DNA of 64,000 nucleotides from Rhipidocladum racemiflorum (Eukaryota; Streptophyta; Magnoliopsida; Poales; Poaceae): positions 44,097,592 through 44,161,591 of the forward strand of contig CM070570.1 in the NCBI GenBank assembly GCA_036346355.1. Direction: 5' to 3'. Under the pieces are notes generated by a model. That model did not search any database. It saw nothing but the letters and a program-made list of their open reading frames with translations, and was not told where the DNA came from. The position numbers and the translations under genes were made by a program. Below are positions 24,891-33,655 of this stretch, piece after piece; the stretch's first letter is position 1, and each line of letters starts with the position of its first letter.

Positions 24891-25022
24891 ATCAACAACC
24901 TTACTATCAACTAAATCACACTTGTTCCCAACTAGAAGCTTGCATACACTGTCACTGGCATACCTACCAATCTCACTGAAACCCTGCTTGACATTGTTGA
25001 AGCTTTCCATATCTGTCACATC
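24891..25022 (-). pseudogene. Captured exon fragment of a Rab1/RABD-type small GTPase
   Basis: The minus strand encodes 44 residues from DVTDMESFNNVKQ through SVCKLLVGNKCDLVDSKVVD. These match the Rab1 (YPT1/RIC1) subfamily, including the guanine-binding NKCD motif and the preceding KLLVGN strand. A short substitution cluster (GFSEIGRY in place of the usual WLNEIDRY) and loss of similarity on both sides show it is a fragment and not a gene. It lies next to transposase debris, so capture by a DNA transposon is the simplest explanation. No P-loop, switch regions or prenylation motif are present. Confidence 0.75.
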
Positions 25023-25619
25023 AATACGATCTGAACAGTTGCAAGAAGATTAACTCCATGCCAATTTTACGGAAGCCTGAAAAGACAAGGAACAGTGCAT
25101 ATTACGTGAAGGGTTATGAACAAGTTCAGTTCAATAATGACCAGAGGAGAACTTAAAACTATTCCAATCAAATCTAAACTATTTTATTACATTGGACATT
25201 ATTGCAATCTAAGTTATCTGATGTAAATTATTGATGTAAATTATTGCATGCAAGTACATACTGAAGACCTTTCTTATCATCTAAGTCAACTTCTCTCCAA
25301 AAATAAAGCAGCCGAATGGACCTCCTCAAATCAGTTTAAGGAGTTTTAATACAACCAGGGGTAGCATGGTCTATTTGTCTTTCAGTCCCCCCTGCAAGGT
25401 CTCTGGAGCTAATATCCAAGCCAAACACTTTTGTCAGACGGATCCAGCTTCTCAGCGAAGTAGATCCTCCAGGAAGCAAGATCTGGATTCGAAAAAGCAG
25501 GATTTGGAGCCTTACCAAATAGGCCCTCCTACCAAATAGGCCCTTAAGCACAGGAGCTCTCTCCACTAGGCCACGGTGGTTATTGTGACATGGGTGCCTA
25601 CCAAATCATTTGAGCTCAC
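25023..25619. other. Unassigned sequence with a MITE-like terminus
   Basis: No coding similarity is seen. At 25510-25546 the segment ACCAAATAGGCCC occurs twice, 20 bases apart, before TTA. Its reverse complement, GGGCCTATTTGGT, resembles the termini of grass MITEs with a GGGCCTGTTTGG start, but no matching left end was found. The source of the bases upstream of the Rab fragment (25023-25330) is unclear; it could be intron carried along with it. Confidence 0.3.
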
Positions 25620-26086
25620 CAGTGGCGAATCCAGAATGAAAATGGAGGGGGGGCTCCTATGTCAAAATTCTAACTCAAGACAACATACTAATGGTATATC
25701 TACCGGTCTATTATCAATCAAATTTCAAATTCATACATAAATTTAAAGAAAACAAAGTGAATAATCAAAATATAACATGTGTGGTACCTTACTAATGGAT
25801 AGAATGACATAAATATGTGAGGACAGATCATCGACCATTCGATATTTCGACCTGTAGATGAAAATATAAAACTTAGTAAAGCAATTTCAATGTCAATACT
25901 TATAAAAATATAAATTAAAATAAAACTTACAAATGCACTAGTATTGAGTACGATGCAATTTCACTCTATGATTTTTCATCTCTTGAAAGCGTCGAATGAT
26001 TCCTTTATTATCGAGGTTTCTAAATATCTCTTTCTCAGTGTAACATACCATCAAGTCATTGAACTAGTCATTTGCTATCTTGTTGC
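25620..26086 (-). mobile_element. 3' end of a TTF-type hAT transposon
   Basis: The plus strand starts with CAGTGGCGAATCC, a terminus of the CAGTGGCGGA type known from plant hAT elements. Minus-strand coding sequence of the hAT dimerisation tail lies to its right (separate entry). The remainder of the element is absent because a SIRE-type LTR starts at 26087. The 8-bp TSD cannot be checked as the other end is missing. Confidence 0.65.
25938..26086 (-). pseudogene. hAT transposase C-terminal (dimerisation) fragment
   Basis: Read on the minus strand the frame ends at the stop 25938-25940 and contains FNDLMVCYTEKEIF, then GIIRRFQEMKNHRV and the tail KLHRTQY. This is the C-terminal pattern of TTF-type hAT transposases (hydrophobic YxEKxIF followed by a 'RFQxMKxRR' helix). 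A TAG replaces the Trp expected before FNDL. Only about 50 residues remain; the N-terminal part was cut away at the SIRE insertion. Confidence 0.65.
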
Positions 26087-26417
26087 TGAAAGTGTATCTA
26101 GGCCCCTAAATTGGTTTTGGTTGATTAATGACAAACGATTAAAGGGACTAATGTCTTCAATGAGCTTGTGAGCAGGTAAAAGGTTCAATGTGAGATCTTC
26201 TACATGCGAAGGATACCCTCAAACGAATATAAGCGAGTAAAACGGCATTGTATTCTTATTTTCTATGTTTTGTGTCGTAGGAATGCCGTACTATTAAGGG
26301 GGATGCATCGTAAATGATCTAGGATAGTCTCTATGCTCAGATGAATGTTGCTTTAATTCTTGTTGAGACCCTAAGTCACCGCGCATGCATCGGAATGTGT
26401 TTTTATCAAGGTTCAAG

Positions 26418-26890
26418 TCGGACATTCCGATATTACATCGGAAGTTCCGATGTTACCGGACATTCCGATGTGCATGCTTGCTTTAGTCCGATGCGTGGAA
26501 GATGTATCGGAAGTTCCGATATTTTCGATCGGAAGTTCCGATACATTGTTGAAGCTTTCTAGGATGCTCTCTGTAAATATCGGAGGTTCCGATATTTGAC
26601 ATCGGAAGTTCCGATGTGTTCAAACCTGAAAAAGGGAGCTCTCTGGAATTATCGGACATTCCGATATATTAGATCGGACATTCCGATGTTAAGTCGGAAG
26701 TTCCGATGTTTATATCGGACAGTCCGATATGGACTTAGAAGCATTTGTCAAAGTGCCTTTCTGGGAACATCGGAAGTTCCGATGTAAGCATCGGAAGTTC
26801 CGATGCACCTATTTCGACCGTTGAAGTGCGCTCGAGTTCTGAAAGTTTGCACATATCGAACATTCCGATGTTGACATCGGAAGTTCCGAT
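26418..26890 (+). repeat. Array of 15 ATCGGAAGTTCCGAT-type palindromes in U3
   Basis: Fifteen 15-bp units of the form ATCGGAAGTTCCGAT or ATCGGACATTCCGAT (arms ATCGGA and TCCGAT, variable centre) lie at irregular spacing, from adjacent to about 80 bases apart, immediately upstream of the TATA box. The left-most is at 26418-26432 and the right-most at 26876-26890. Most copies keep both arms intact while the sequence between them shows no repeat, so the motif and not a longer unit is repeated. An enhancer or protein-binding role is inferred from position only. Confidence 0.9.
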
Positions 26891-26932
26891 ATGCAGCTGA
26901 GTGGGTGTATAACGGCTAGTTTTTGCAAGAAT

Positions 26933-26941
26933 CTATAAATA
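26933..26941 (+). promoter_or_regulatory. TATA box of the SIRE-type LTR
   Basis: CTATAAATA is followed by a CT-rich stretch, 43 bases downstream of the last palindrome of the array. It is the probable core promoter of the element, placing the array in U3. Confidence 0.75.
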
Positions 26942-27522
26942 CCCCACTCCTCTCTCATTTGAATGTTACACACTCATGTTGGCAGAACTCTAGAGCACCT
27001 TGAGCACTTTCTAGCCTTCTCTTGAGTCCTCCTCTTTGATCTTAGGGATCATCTAGAGAGTGGGGACAATAGTTGAGATCTAGAGTTTGAAGTGGAAAAC
27101 AAGAGTCATTCATCTTGAGCATTAGAGTGTCCCTCCAAGATTGTCTTCTCGGTGCATTCATTACTCTTGGAGGTTGAAGGACTCCTAGACGGCTAGTTGT
27201 CACTCACGAGCTCTCAAGGATTGTGGGATGCCGTGAGAAGTTTGTGAAGGCTGGATCCGCCTCCGAAAGGAAAGGAACCAATAGTGGAACCAAGCCTCAA
27301 GTGTGACCGAGGTTTGGGAGGAAAGGGTTGGAAAAGACCCGGCTCTTTGGAGCCTCCTCAACAGAGACGTAGGATTCCCTCAAGAATCCGAACTCCGGGA
27401 ACAAATCTGTGTCATTACATTTACTTTACTTAAGCTTATTTCCTTATTACCTTGATCTAACCTTCTCAGATTGCTTCTCAAGTTCATTATTTTCAGTTGT
27501 TAATTGTCCGTGTCAAAAGTCG

Positions 27523-27593
27523 ATCGGACATTCGAATCGTATCGGAAGTTCCGATTAAATCGGAAGTTCCGATCCAACACCGGAAGTTCCGAT
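27523..27593 (+). repeat. Second cluster of four ATCGGAAGTTCCGAT palindromes
   Basis: Units are at 27523-27537 (diverged), 27541-27555, 27559-27573 and 27579-27593. They lie downstream of the TATA box, so they would be transcribed and could fold as short RNA hairpins. They are close to the LTR 3' end and the PBS. Confidence 0.85.
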
Positions 27594-27677
27594 ACTCTTT
27601 CCGCTGCGACAAATTTAGTTTATTTTTAAATTGCCTATTCACCCCTCCCCTCTAGGCAACTTTCTCATCTTTTCAAT

Positions 27678-27689
27678 TGGTATCAGAGC
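27678..27689 (+). other. Primer-binding site of the SIRE-type element
   Basis: TGGTATCAGAGC follows the LTR end TTCA after two bases (at). It is complementary to plant initiator tRNA-Met, the usual primer for this lineage. Confidence 0.9.
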
Positions 27690-27728
27690 TCGACCTTCTC
27701 GAAGGCTTAACCGCTTGAAGGGAACGTG

Positions 27729-30005
27729 ATGGCCAACACCGGATTGAAGGTTGTCGTGTCGGGGGAAGAAGGTAGTCCAAAGGCCGGACATGGAACTCCC
27801 GGGAAGACCAAGGAAGGTGACACCTCAACGTCATCGCAGGGAGCTCAAATTCCTTTTAATTACGAAAAATTAAATACTTCTTCTTCGCATTCCTATATTA
27901 CTGTGCCCTCCGGGCGTGCACCATTTTTCGATGGCACGTACTATTCCGCTTGGAGGCACAAGATGAAAATGCATTTGATGTCTCTTCATCCTAGTGTTTG
28001 GAAGATTGTGTGTACAGGCTTAGATATGCCGAAAGACGACATGGAGCTCACACCAGAACAAGAACAGAACATCCACCGAAATGCCCAAGCCGCGAGCGTG
28101 TTGCTTGGAGCGTTGAGTCCCAAGGAGTTCAACAAAGTGGATGGCTTAGAAGAAACCAAAGAGATATGGGACACTCTCCAAGTCGCTCACGAAGGAACTT
28201 CAAGTGTTAGAGAGTCAAAGATCGAGCTCTTGGAAAGAAAGTTGGGGAGGTTTGTCATGAACGATGATGAAACACCTCAACAAATGTATGACCGATTAAT
28301 GATTCTCATGAACAAGATCCGAGGGCTTGGAAGCAAGGATATGACGGACCGCGTTGTGGTGAAAAGGATGTTGATAGCCTTTGCTCCAAGGAATTCGACT
28401 CTCGTAACACTTATACGAGAGCGAAAAGACTTCAAGAGGATCACACCCAATGATGTTCTTGGTAGAATCCTCTCACATGAGCTTATGGAAGAGGAAGCAA
28501 AGGAAGTAAAAAATCTTGCCAAGCAAAGTTCGAGTTCAAGATCAAAGGAAATAGCCTTGAAGGCAAGTAGAAAGGAAGAATCAACCTCAAGTGTTGAAGA
28601 GGAAGATGAAAGCGAAGACGAGGAAGATTTGGCATTGTTTGTAAGAAAATTCAAAAAATTCCTCAAGTATGATGGTTCAAGCAAATACAAGAAGAACTAC
28701 AACGACAAATCAAGAAGAAGAAGAAACACAAAGAGGGCTTGCTATGAGTGCTGTGAAGTTGGACACTTCATCGCCGATTGTCCAAAGAAGAAGAACAACC
28801 CAAATGAGAACAAGAAAAATGAGCTGCTCAAGAAGAACAAGACCTACAAGAAGAAGTACTCGGGGCGAGCTCACATTGGAGAAGAATGGGATTCAAACGA
28901 CTCCGACTCCGACACCGATGATGAAGGAGTCGCCACCCTCGCCATTGAAGCCGCTCCACCAACCAAGTCACTCTTCGGAGAATTGAGCGACAACGACTCC
29001 GACCACGACACGCTTGTTTGTCTTATGGCAAAAGGGCGAAAGGTAATGGCTAAAACAAAATCCCCTAGTAGTGATAGTGAATTAGATAGTGAAGATAATG
29101 ATGATGATGATAATGCTCTATTTTGTGATTTGAGCAAATCGGCTATTGCAAAAATCCATAAGCTATTGAAAAGAATAGATAGCCAAGAGGAGACTCTTGA
29201 GAAGCAAGAAGAGTTACTAATTTGTGAAAAGAAGAAAACTCTTGCTCTTGAGAAGATCCTCACAAAAGAAAAGGAGACAATTGAATTGTTAACCAAAAAG
29301 CTTGATTTGGCTAATAATTCAGTTGCAATGCTTAAGGGTTCAAATGAGTCACTTCAAGAGAATGCTATTAGACTAGAAAACAATCTTCAAGCTCTTGAGG
29401 TGCAAATTGAATCCCTTAATGATATTAATTCTCCAAGTGTTGATTCATCTTTGGCATCTATTCCTTCCACTAGCAATGGTTGCTCTCGTTGCTATAATGT
29501 TGATATTAATGCTTGTACTACTAACTCTCAATTTGTGCAAGTATTAAAGGGCGAGAACGAGAGACTTAGTGCCTTGGTAAGGTACGGTTGCATAAAGACT
29601 TATCAATCCAAAGACGCCCTATATAAAACCATAAATGGTCGAGGCAACAAAAACAAAGAAGGGCTAGGATATGATAAGTACGAATGCAAAGGAAATGACC
29701 GTGTGGTGGTAAAAGGTAAAGAATGCATTAACTTTGTCAAAGGAAATGACAAACAACCATTGACCACCACACAAGTCATTATGACCGGGCAAGAACCAAA
29801 GAAGTATATTCAACATCATACATCTCATTCCATTCACTATGCATCCTATATGTTGAAGAGAAATCACCGTGGTAAAGTGATTGCTCATTTTGTCGGTGCC
29901 CACAACTCTAGTGAAAAGAGTAAGAAGAAGGTGTGGGTACCGAAGGTTTTAATCACTAACATGCAAGGACCCAAAAGGATTTGGGTACCTAAAAACAAAG
30001 TCTAA
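27729..30005 (+). CDS. Gag polyprotein of the SIRE/Maximus-type copia element
   Basis: The frame is open for 758 codons. The true start is ATG 27729 (MANTGLKVVVSG); the codon before it, at 27726, is GTG. Residues about 40-240 form the retrotransposon capsid domain: PFFDGTYYSAWRHKMKMHL, EIWDTLQVAHEGT, LLERKLGRFVMNDDE. A CCHC zinc knuckle CYECCEVGHFIADC lies near residues 337-350, followed by a Lys-rich stretch, Asp/Ser-rich acidic repeats (SNDSDSDTDDE) and a long predicted coiled coil with Glu/Lys/Leu repeats (about residues 470-570). The length and long coiled-coil tail fit Maximus/SIRE gag and exceed common copia gag. It would assemble virus-like particles, but pol is truncated so this copy could act only in trans. 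A host-gene origin is unlikely given the flanking PBS and protease. Confidence 0.9.
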   Translation: MANTGLKVVVSGEEGSPKAGHGTPGKTKEGDTSTSSQGAQIPFNYEKLNTSSSHSYITVPSGRAPFFDGTYYSAWRHKMKMHLMSLHPSVWKIVCTGLDMPKDDMELTPEQEQNIHRNAQAASVLLGALSPKEFNKVDGLEETKEIWDTLQVAHEGTSSVRESKIELLERKLGRFVMNDDETPQQMYDRLMILMNKIRGLGSKDMTDRVVVKRMLIAFAPRNSTLVTLIRERKDFKRITPNDVLGRILSHELMEEEAKEVKNLAKQSSSSRSKEIALKASRKEESTSSVEEEDESEDEEDLALFVRKFKKFLKYDGSSKYKKNYNDKSRRRRNTKRACYECCEVGHFIADCPKKKNNPNENKKNELLKKNKTYKKKYSGRAHIGEEWDSNDSDSDTDDEGVATLAIEAAPPTKSLFGELSDNDSDHDTLVCLMAKGRKVMAKTKSPSSDSELDSEDNDDDDNALFCDLSKSAIAKIHKLLKRIDSQEETLEKQEELLICEKKKTLALEKILTKEKETIELLTKKLDLANNSVAMLKGSNESLQENAIRLENNLQALEVQIESLNDINSPSVDSSLASIPSTSNGCSRCYNVDINACTTNSQFVQVLKGENERLSALVRYGCIKTYQSKDALYKTINGRGNKNKEGLGYDKYECKGNDRVVVKGKECINFVKGNDKQPLTTTQVIMTGQEPKKYIQHHTSHSIHYASYMLKRNHRGKVIAHFVGAHNSSEKSKKKVWVPKVLITNMQGPKRIWVPKNKV

Positions 30006-30018
30006 TGTGCTCTTGTAG

Positions 30019-30654
30019 GATTATACCTCCGGTGGGTCAAGTTGGGTGCTTGATAGTGGTTGCACAAACCACATGACCGGAGAAAAGAAAATGTTTTCAT
30101 CTTTTGATGAGAAAGGGTCACAATATGAAAATATTGTGTTTGGTGACAATGGTAAAGGTTAGGTAATGGGACTAGGTAAAATTGCTATTTCTAATGATCA
30201 TTCCATTTCCAATGTTCTTCTAGTTAAATCTTTAAATTACAACTTGTTGTCCGTATCGCAATTGTGTGAAATGGGCTACAATTGTCTTTTTACTAATGTG
30301 GATGTAACCGTCTTTAGAAGAGATGATTCCTCATTTGCCTTTAAAGGATATTTGAAGGGTAAGCTCTATTTGGTTGATTTCAATACAAATAGCGCTAAAC
30401 TTCAAACATGCCTCATGGCAAAGTCTAACATGGGTTGGTTGTGGCATCGCCGGCTAGCCCATGTTGGCATGAGAAATCTCGACAAACTTCTCAAAGGGGG
30501 TCACATCATCGGACTAACTAATGTTGAGTTTGAGAAAAATAGAATTTGTAGTGCTTGTCAAGCCGGAAAGCAAGTTGGAGCCCGTCATCCCGCGAAGAAC
30601 ATCATGACGACGACAAGACCATTGGAGCTTTTACACATGGACCTCTTCGGACCT
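30019..30654 (+). pseudogene. Truncated pol (protease and pre-integrase domain) of the SIRE-type element
   Basis: The frame differs from that of gag. It begins after CTTGTAG with the aspartic protease active site WVLDSGCTNHMTG (Asp-Ser-Gly present), has a TAG at 30160-30162, then continues open (NVLLVKSLNYNLLSVSQL) to the gag-pre-integrase domain LWHRRLAHVGMRNLDKLL with its conserved His residues and the Cys pair CSACQAGKQ. It is lost at LLHMDLFGP (30654), the first segment of the integrase core. Sequence after this point is unrelated and GC-rich. Confidence 0.85.
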
Positions 30655-31323
30655 CCTCGGTCCTCCCGGCGGCTGGCACGGCGCCCCCAACGGCCCGACT
30701 TCGACTCCGTATCCGGCTCTTCGCCTCTCCGGCCTCGGTGGCTCCATCTCCAGGCTGGCTCGGTCCTCCCACGTCCCCGCCCCTCCGCGGCGCTGCCCGT
30801 ACGTCTTCTCTTCCCCTTGCCGTTCCCGATCCGATCCGGACTCGTTCCCTTTTGCGATCCGATCCCGTTCCCGTTCTGCGGTACAGTAAGAGGGCAAGAG
30901 GCCGTGTTGTAATCAGTAATCACTAAGCCCATTTTAATTTGTGGCCCATTAGTCCAATATGGTAATATTGTTGTTTTCTTGTTGCGCCTGTTGCGCTTTC
31001 TTTTTCTTCCTAAGTCCTAACTATGACCTCAGTGCATGTCTCAGATCTGCTCGCTCATGGCCGGGGGTTCTTTGGGCTGGAGCCCCAACTAGCCCCGACA
31101 CTAGATTCACCCCTGGAGCTCACCTCTCTTGCTTCCTTTTGCATGCAGCTCACAGTTCGGCTGGAGGTTGAAGACGACGGCTACTGAGGTGATCTGGACG
31201 GCAGTAGCTGCATGCAAAGAGCAGGGAAGGCATCTTAGATGACTAAGGAAAGCACCAGGGTGAGGATGGCTTGATCAAGAGCTCACCCGAAGGAAGAAAT
31301 GGCAGTGGATCAATGTGTTGTTG

Positions 31324-31359
<36 letters not shown>

Positions 31360-31729
31360 ATCGTGGTGAAGCAACAAAAGAGACAAAGTAGCTTCCAGTG
31401 AGCTCAGTAAGGAAACCAAAGGGAGCGAGGGCTTGAATGGAGATGTCTGAGAGGTGTCTAAGAAGCTTACATGTAGTCTGGTGAGTTTTATAGCCAGCTC
31501 GAGGCGATGGACACCAATGTTGATCGGTGGCTGGTCAAGGGCGGTAGCTCGGGAATTCACGGCAGTGAGGCATGGGTAATTGATCATGCTCGGCATGGCG
31601 ATGTCAGAGTAAGTATGGTGTGGCTCCAAGTTCCATGAAGACATCACTGATCAAGATGCAGAGCGGCAGACAGTGAAGACATCGCGCGAAAAGAAAGAAG
31701 GAAGAAAGATAGAAAGAGAGGGGGACTGT
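30655..31729. other. Unrecognised segment between the SIRE and Tekay elements
   Basis: The first 250 bases are very GC-rich and resemble the 5' UTR or first exon of a grass gene or TE leader, with reading frames in several phases but no family I recognise. The rest is of mixed composition and holds a TC microsatellite at 31326-31356. No splice-supported gene model, RNA gene or TE terminus was found. It could be a captured gene fragment. Confidence 0.35.
31326..31356. repeat. (TC)n microsatellite
   Basis: An uninterrupted TC run of about 31 bases. Such runs are common in grass 5' UTRs and are length-variable, so it could be a polymorphic marker. Confidence 0.95.
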
Positions 31730-32289
31730 TGTAACATCCCAAATTTTGCTTTTATTCAATTTATTGAGTTATTTGAATTTTTGGAATTTTCTAGAATTTA
31801 TTTCAATTTATTTGGATTTAATTTGAATAAATTCCAATCTTGAGTTATTTCAATATTTAAAAGTTTCAAATAAAGTTTGGTTGGAAATTTTTTATTTGAG
31901 TCCAAAATGCCTCAAAGTATTTTTCAGAATTTTCCTGGAATTTTTCTGAGCTTTTTGCTATTTTTCTCGATTTAAATGAATTTCTGGAATTTATTTAAAC
32001 AGAAAAGGAAAAGGGAAAATTCAGAAAACCCTGACGGGTCTAGCCGTGTGGATCCGACCCACAAAGCACGCCAGACCCATTAGCCGCAAACCCTAACCCT
32101 AGCGCCAGCCGTTGGATTTCGATCCAACGACCGCCGTTCGTCCGCGTGTGCGCGCGTGGTGGTTCGTCAGATCGACTCCGCGTGGAGGGCCACAATCGCG
32201 CCACGTCCTGCCACCACCGTCTCCGTCTCGGATACGAACTCCGCATCCATGACCACCTAGGTTTCCGGATTCGGCGCAATCGCCGAGGG

Positions 32290-32297
32290 TATTTAAA
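32290..32297 (+). promoter_or_regulatory. TATA-like box of the Tekay element 2 5' LTR
   Basis: TATTTAAA, followed by a GC-rich transcribed-looking region that ends at a good splice donor (CCAG|GTTAGT near 32641). The same box is at 40929-40936 in the 3' LTR, and variants occur in the other Tekay LTRs. This suggests a core promoter with an unusually long transcribed R-U5. Confidence 0.55.
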
Positions 32298-33575
32298 GCA
32301 CGAACTGGCCCCCGAGGATCGCCTTTGCTATGCGCACGTTTTGCCCTAGGTCTCGTCGTTTGCGCCGTCGACACATGCTCGCGATTGCTCGCTGAAGTTC
32401 GTGAAGCATTGCAAAGTTTCCTCATCTCTTCTGGGGCTGCCCACCGTTCTCCGCCGTGTCGGTGCCTGGATCTGGAACCCCCGCATCAAGGCGCACCCGT
32501 GAGGATCTTCCACTTCGTTGAAGAACGCTTCAAACGCCGTGTCGGTGGTCATCTTCTCCGTCTTTGGCCAAGCAGTTTCGTCGTGCCACCGCCGTCATAC
32601 GCGAGCTTCGTCGACCGCTCGATCGAGATCAGACCCTCCAGGTTAGTCCGCGTGTCCGCATTCCAGAGTCGTAGGTTATATCTAATCTGGGCCATTAGAT
32701 CTAGGGGTGAATGGCTGTGATGAATCATAACCGTGGAATTTGGATTGAGTGGCGTAGATCTTGCCGCGTGGATCCACACTATCATGTCCTAGATCAGTTT
32801 TCCGCCGTCCGATCTTAGATGCACGGTTAGGATCGATTCGTATAGATTTCGACCAGATCTTTCGTAGTTGTTCGATCCGCAACGTGCGGTATAGATGCCG
32901 CCACGCGTAAGCCACCGGGTCATGCCACGTCGCCCGCTTCGGTGCGAACCCGAGTAGATCCGCCCCGTCGGATTTTGAAATGACGGTCTGGATCGCGCCG
33001 AAACCCAACCAACCCGAGCATGCCACGTGCACCAGGCCTACCCATCAGCCAGCTGGACCGTGCGCGTGTGACGCCAGCGCGACGTCAGCAGTGATGTCAC
33101 GGTGGGGCCCACCTGTTAGCCGAGTCAGACCGTGTTGTGCTGATGTCAGCATGATGTCATCCCGAGCGGGCCCACATGTCAGCGACACGTGGTCCGATGG
33201 ACCGATTCCACCGTGGACCCAAGCCGACCGTGGACCAGGTCGATGGACCGGATGACGCAAGCATGACGCAATAAATCGATTTTCCTTTAGAAAAATAATT
33301 CGACCGAAAATCCAAATTCGGTGCTGACGTCAGCCGATGTCATAAAACCAGTCTTTCAATAGAAAAATAAATCGAATAATTCGGTTTATTCTTTTTAATT
33401 GATTTTCAAACTTCAAACGGCTATAATTTTTGCGTTTTAACTCCGATTGAGATGATTCCAGTTTGTAAATTTTTAAAAAATTGAGCTCTATTTAATGATG
33501 AATTTTATTTAATTTTTGGACTTGAGTTTCTCTCTGTTTTTATTTATTTGTTATTTATTTATCCGTTTCGTGTAG

Positions 33576-33655
33576 ACGTTGAATTGCCTGAAGGCTTCGA
33601 AGGAGAGGTCTTGGCCCAGGAACAAGTCCAAGAGCAGGAACAGGACCTTTTCAAG
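33576..33655 (+). other. Mini-exon-like segment 1 inside the Tekay LTR
   Basis: The segment follows a T-rich tract ending GTGTAG and precedes CAAG|GCAAGTTG; the 3' LTR copy (42223-42303) has the better donor CAAG|GTAAGT. Its frame reads VELPEGFEGEVLAQEQVQ. Homologous segments of 79-81 bases are at 7183-7263 (-), 15736-15815 (-), 17976-18056 (-), 42223-42303 (+) and 57418-57496 (+). Where the frame is intact, differences between copies fall largely at third codon positions. Splicing and translation are inferred, not shown. Confidence 0.5.

Larger units (their letters stand above)
26087..27675 (+). repeat. 5' LTR of the SIRE-type element (1589 bp)
   Basis: The termini are TGAAAG and CTTTTCA. 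The right end lies two bases before the PBS. It contains 15 near-palindromic ATCGGAAGTTCCGAT-type motifs ahead of the TATA box and four more near the right end. The 3' part carries the lineage signature ttcacccctcccctctagg. Confidence 0.88.
26087..30654 (+). mobile_element. SIRE/Maximus-type Ty1/copia element, 3' half missing
   Basis: The order is 5' LTR (26087-27675), PBS, long gag ORF, protease and the pre-integrase domain; the element stops inside the start of the integrase core at about 30654. No RT, RNase H, PPT or 3' LTR follow. The LTR start (TGAAAGTGTATCTAGGCC), the end cacccctcccctctaggc...TTCA and the long gag are typical of the Maximus/SIRE lineage. It is inserted into the hAT remnant. 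Because the 3' LTR is absent it cannot be dated by LTR divergence, but the intact gag suggests moderate age. Confidence 0.88.

Noticed and set aside
26341..26787. Small ORFs with repeated SEVPM/FRY-like peptides
   Set aside because: These are translations of the palindromic LTR motif, not genes.
26418..26890. CRISPR-like array
   Set aside because: Repeats are 15-bp palindromes at irregular spacing inside a plant copia LTR with TATA box and PBS; there are no cas genes and the sequence is eukaryotic.
26418..27593. Heat-shock elements in the palindromes (GGAAGTTCC)
   Set aside because: A canonical element needs nGAAnnTTCn; here GAA and TTC are separated by one base.
27678..27689. TGGTATCAGAGC sites as tRNA gene pieces
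   Set aside because: Each lies directly after an LTR end and is a primer-binding site; no tRNA cloverleaf surrounds any of them.
32325..32720. ORF of about 130 codons in the Tekay LTR (and its twin at 40964-41329)
   Set aside because: Its presence in both LTRs of one element is expected from LTR identity; the frame is not kept in the other Tekay copies. It overlaps the proposed leader exon but does not join the mini-exon in frame.
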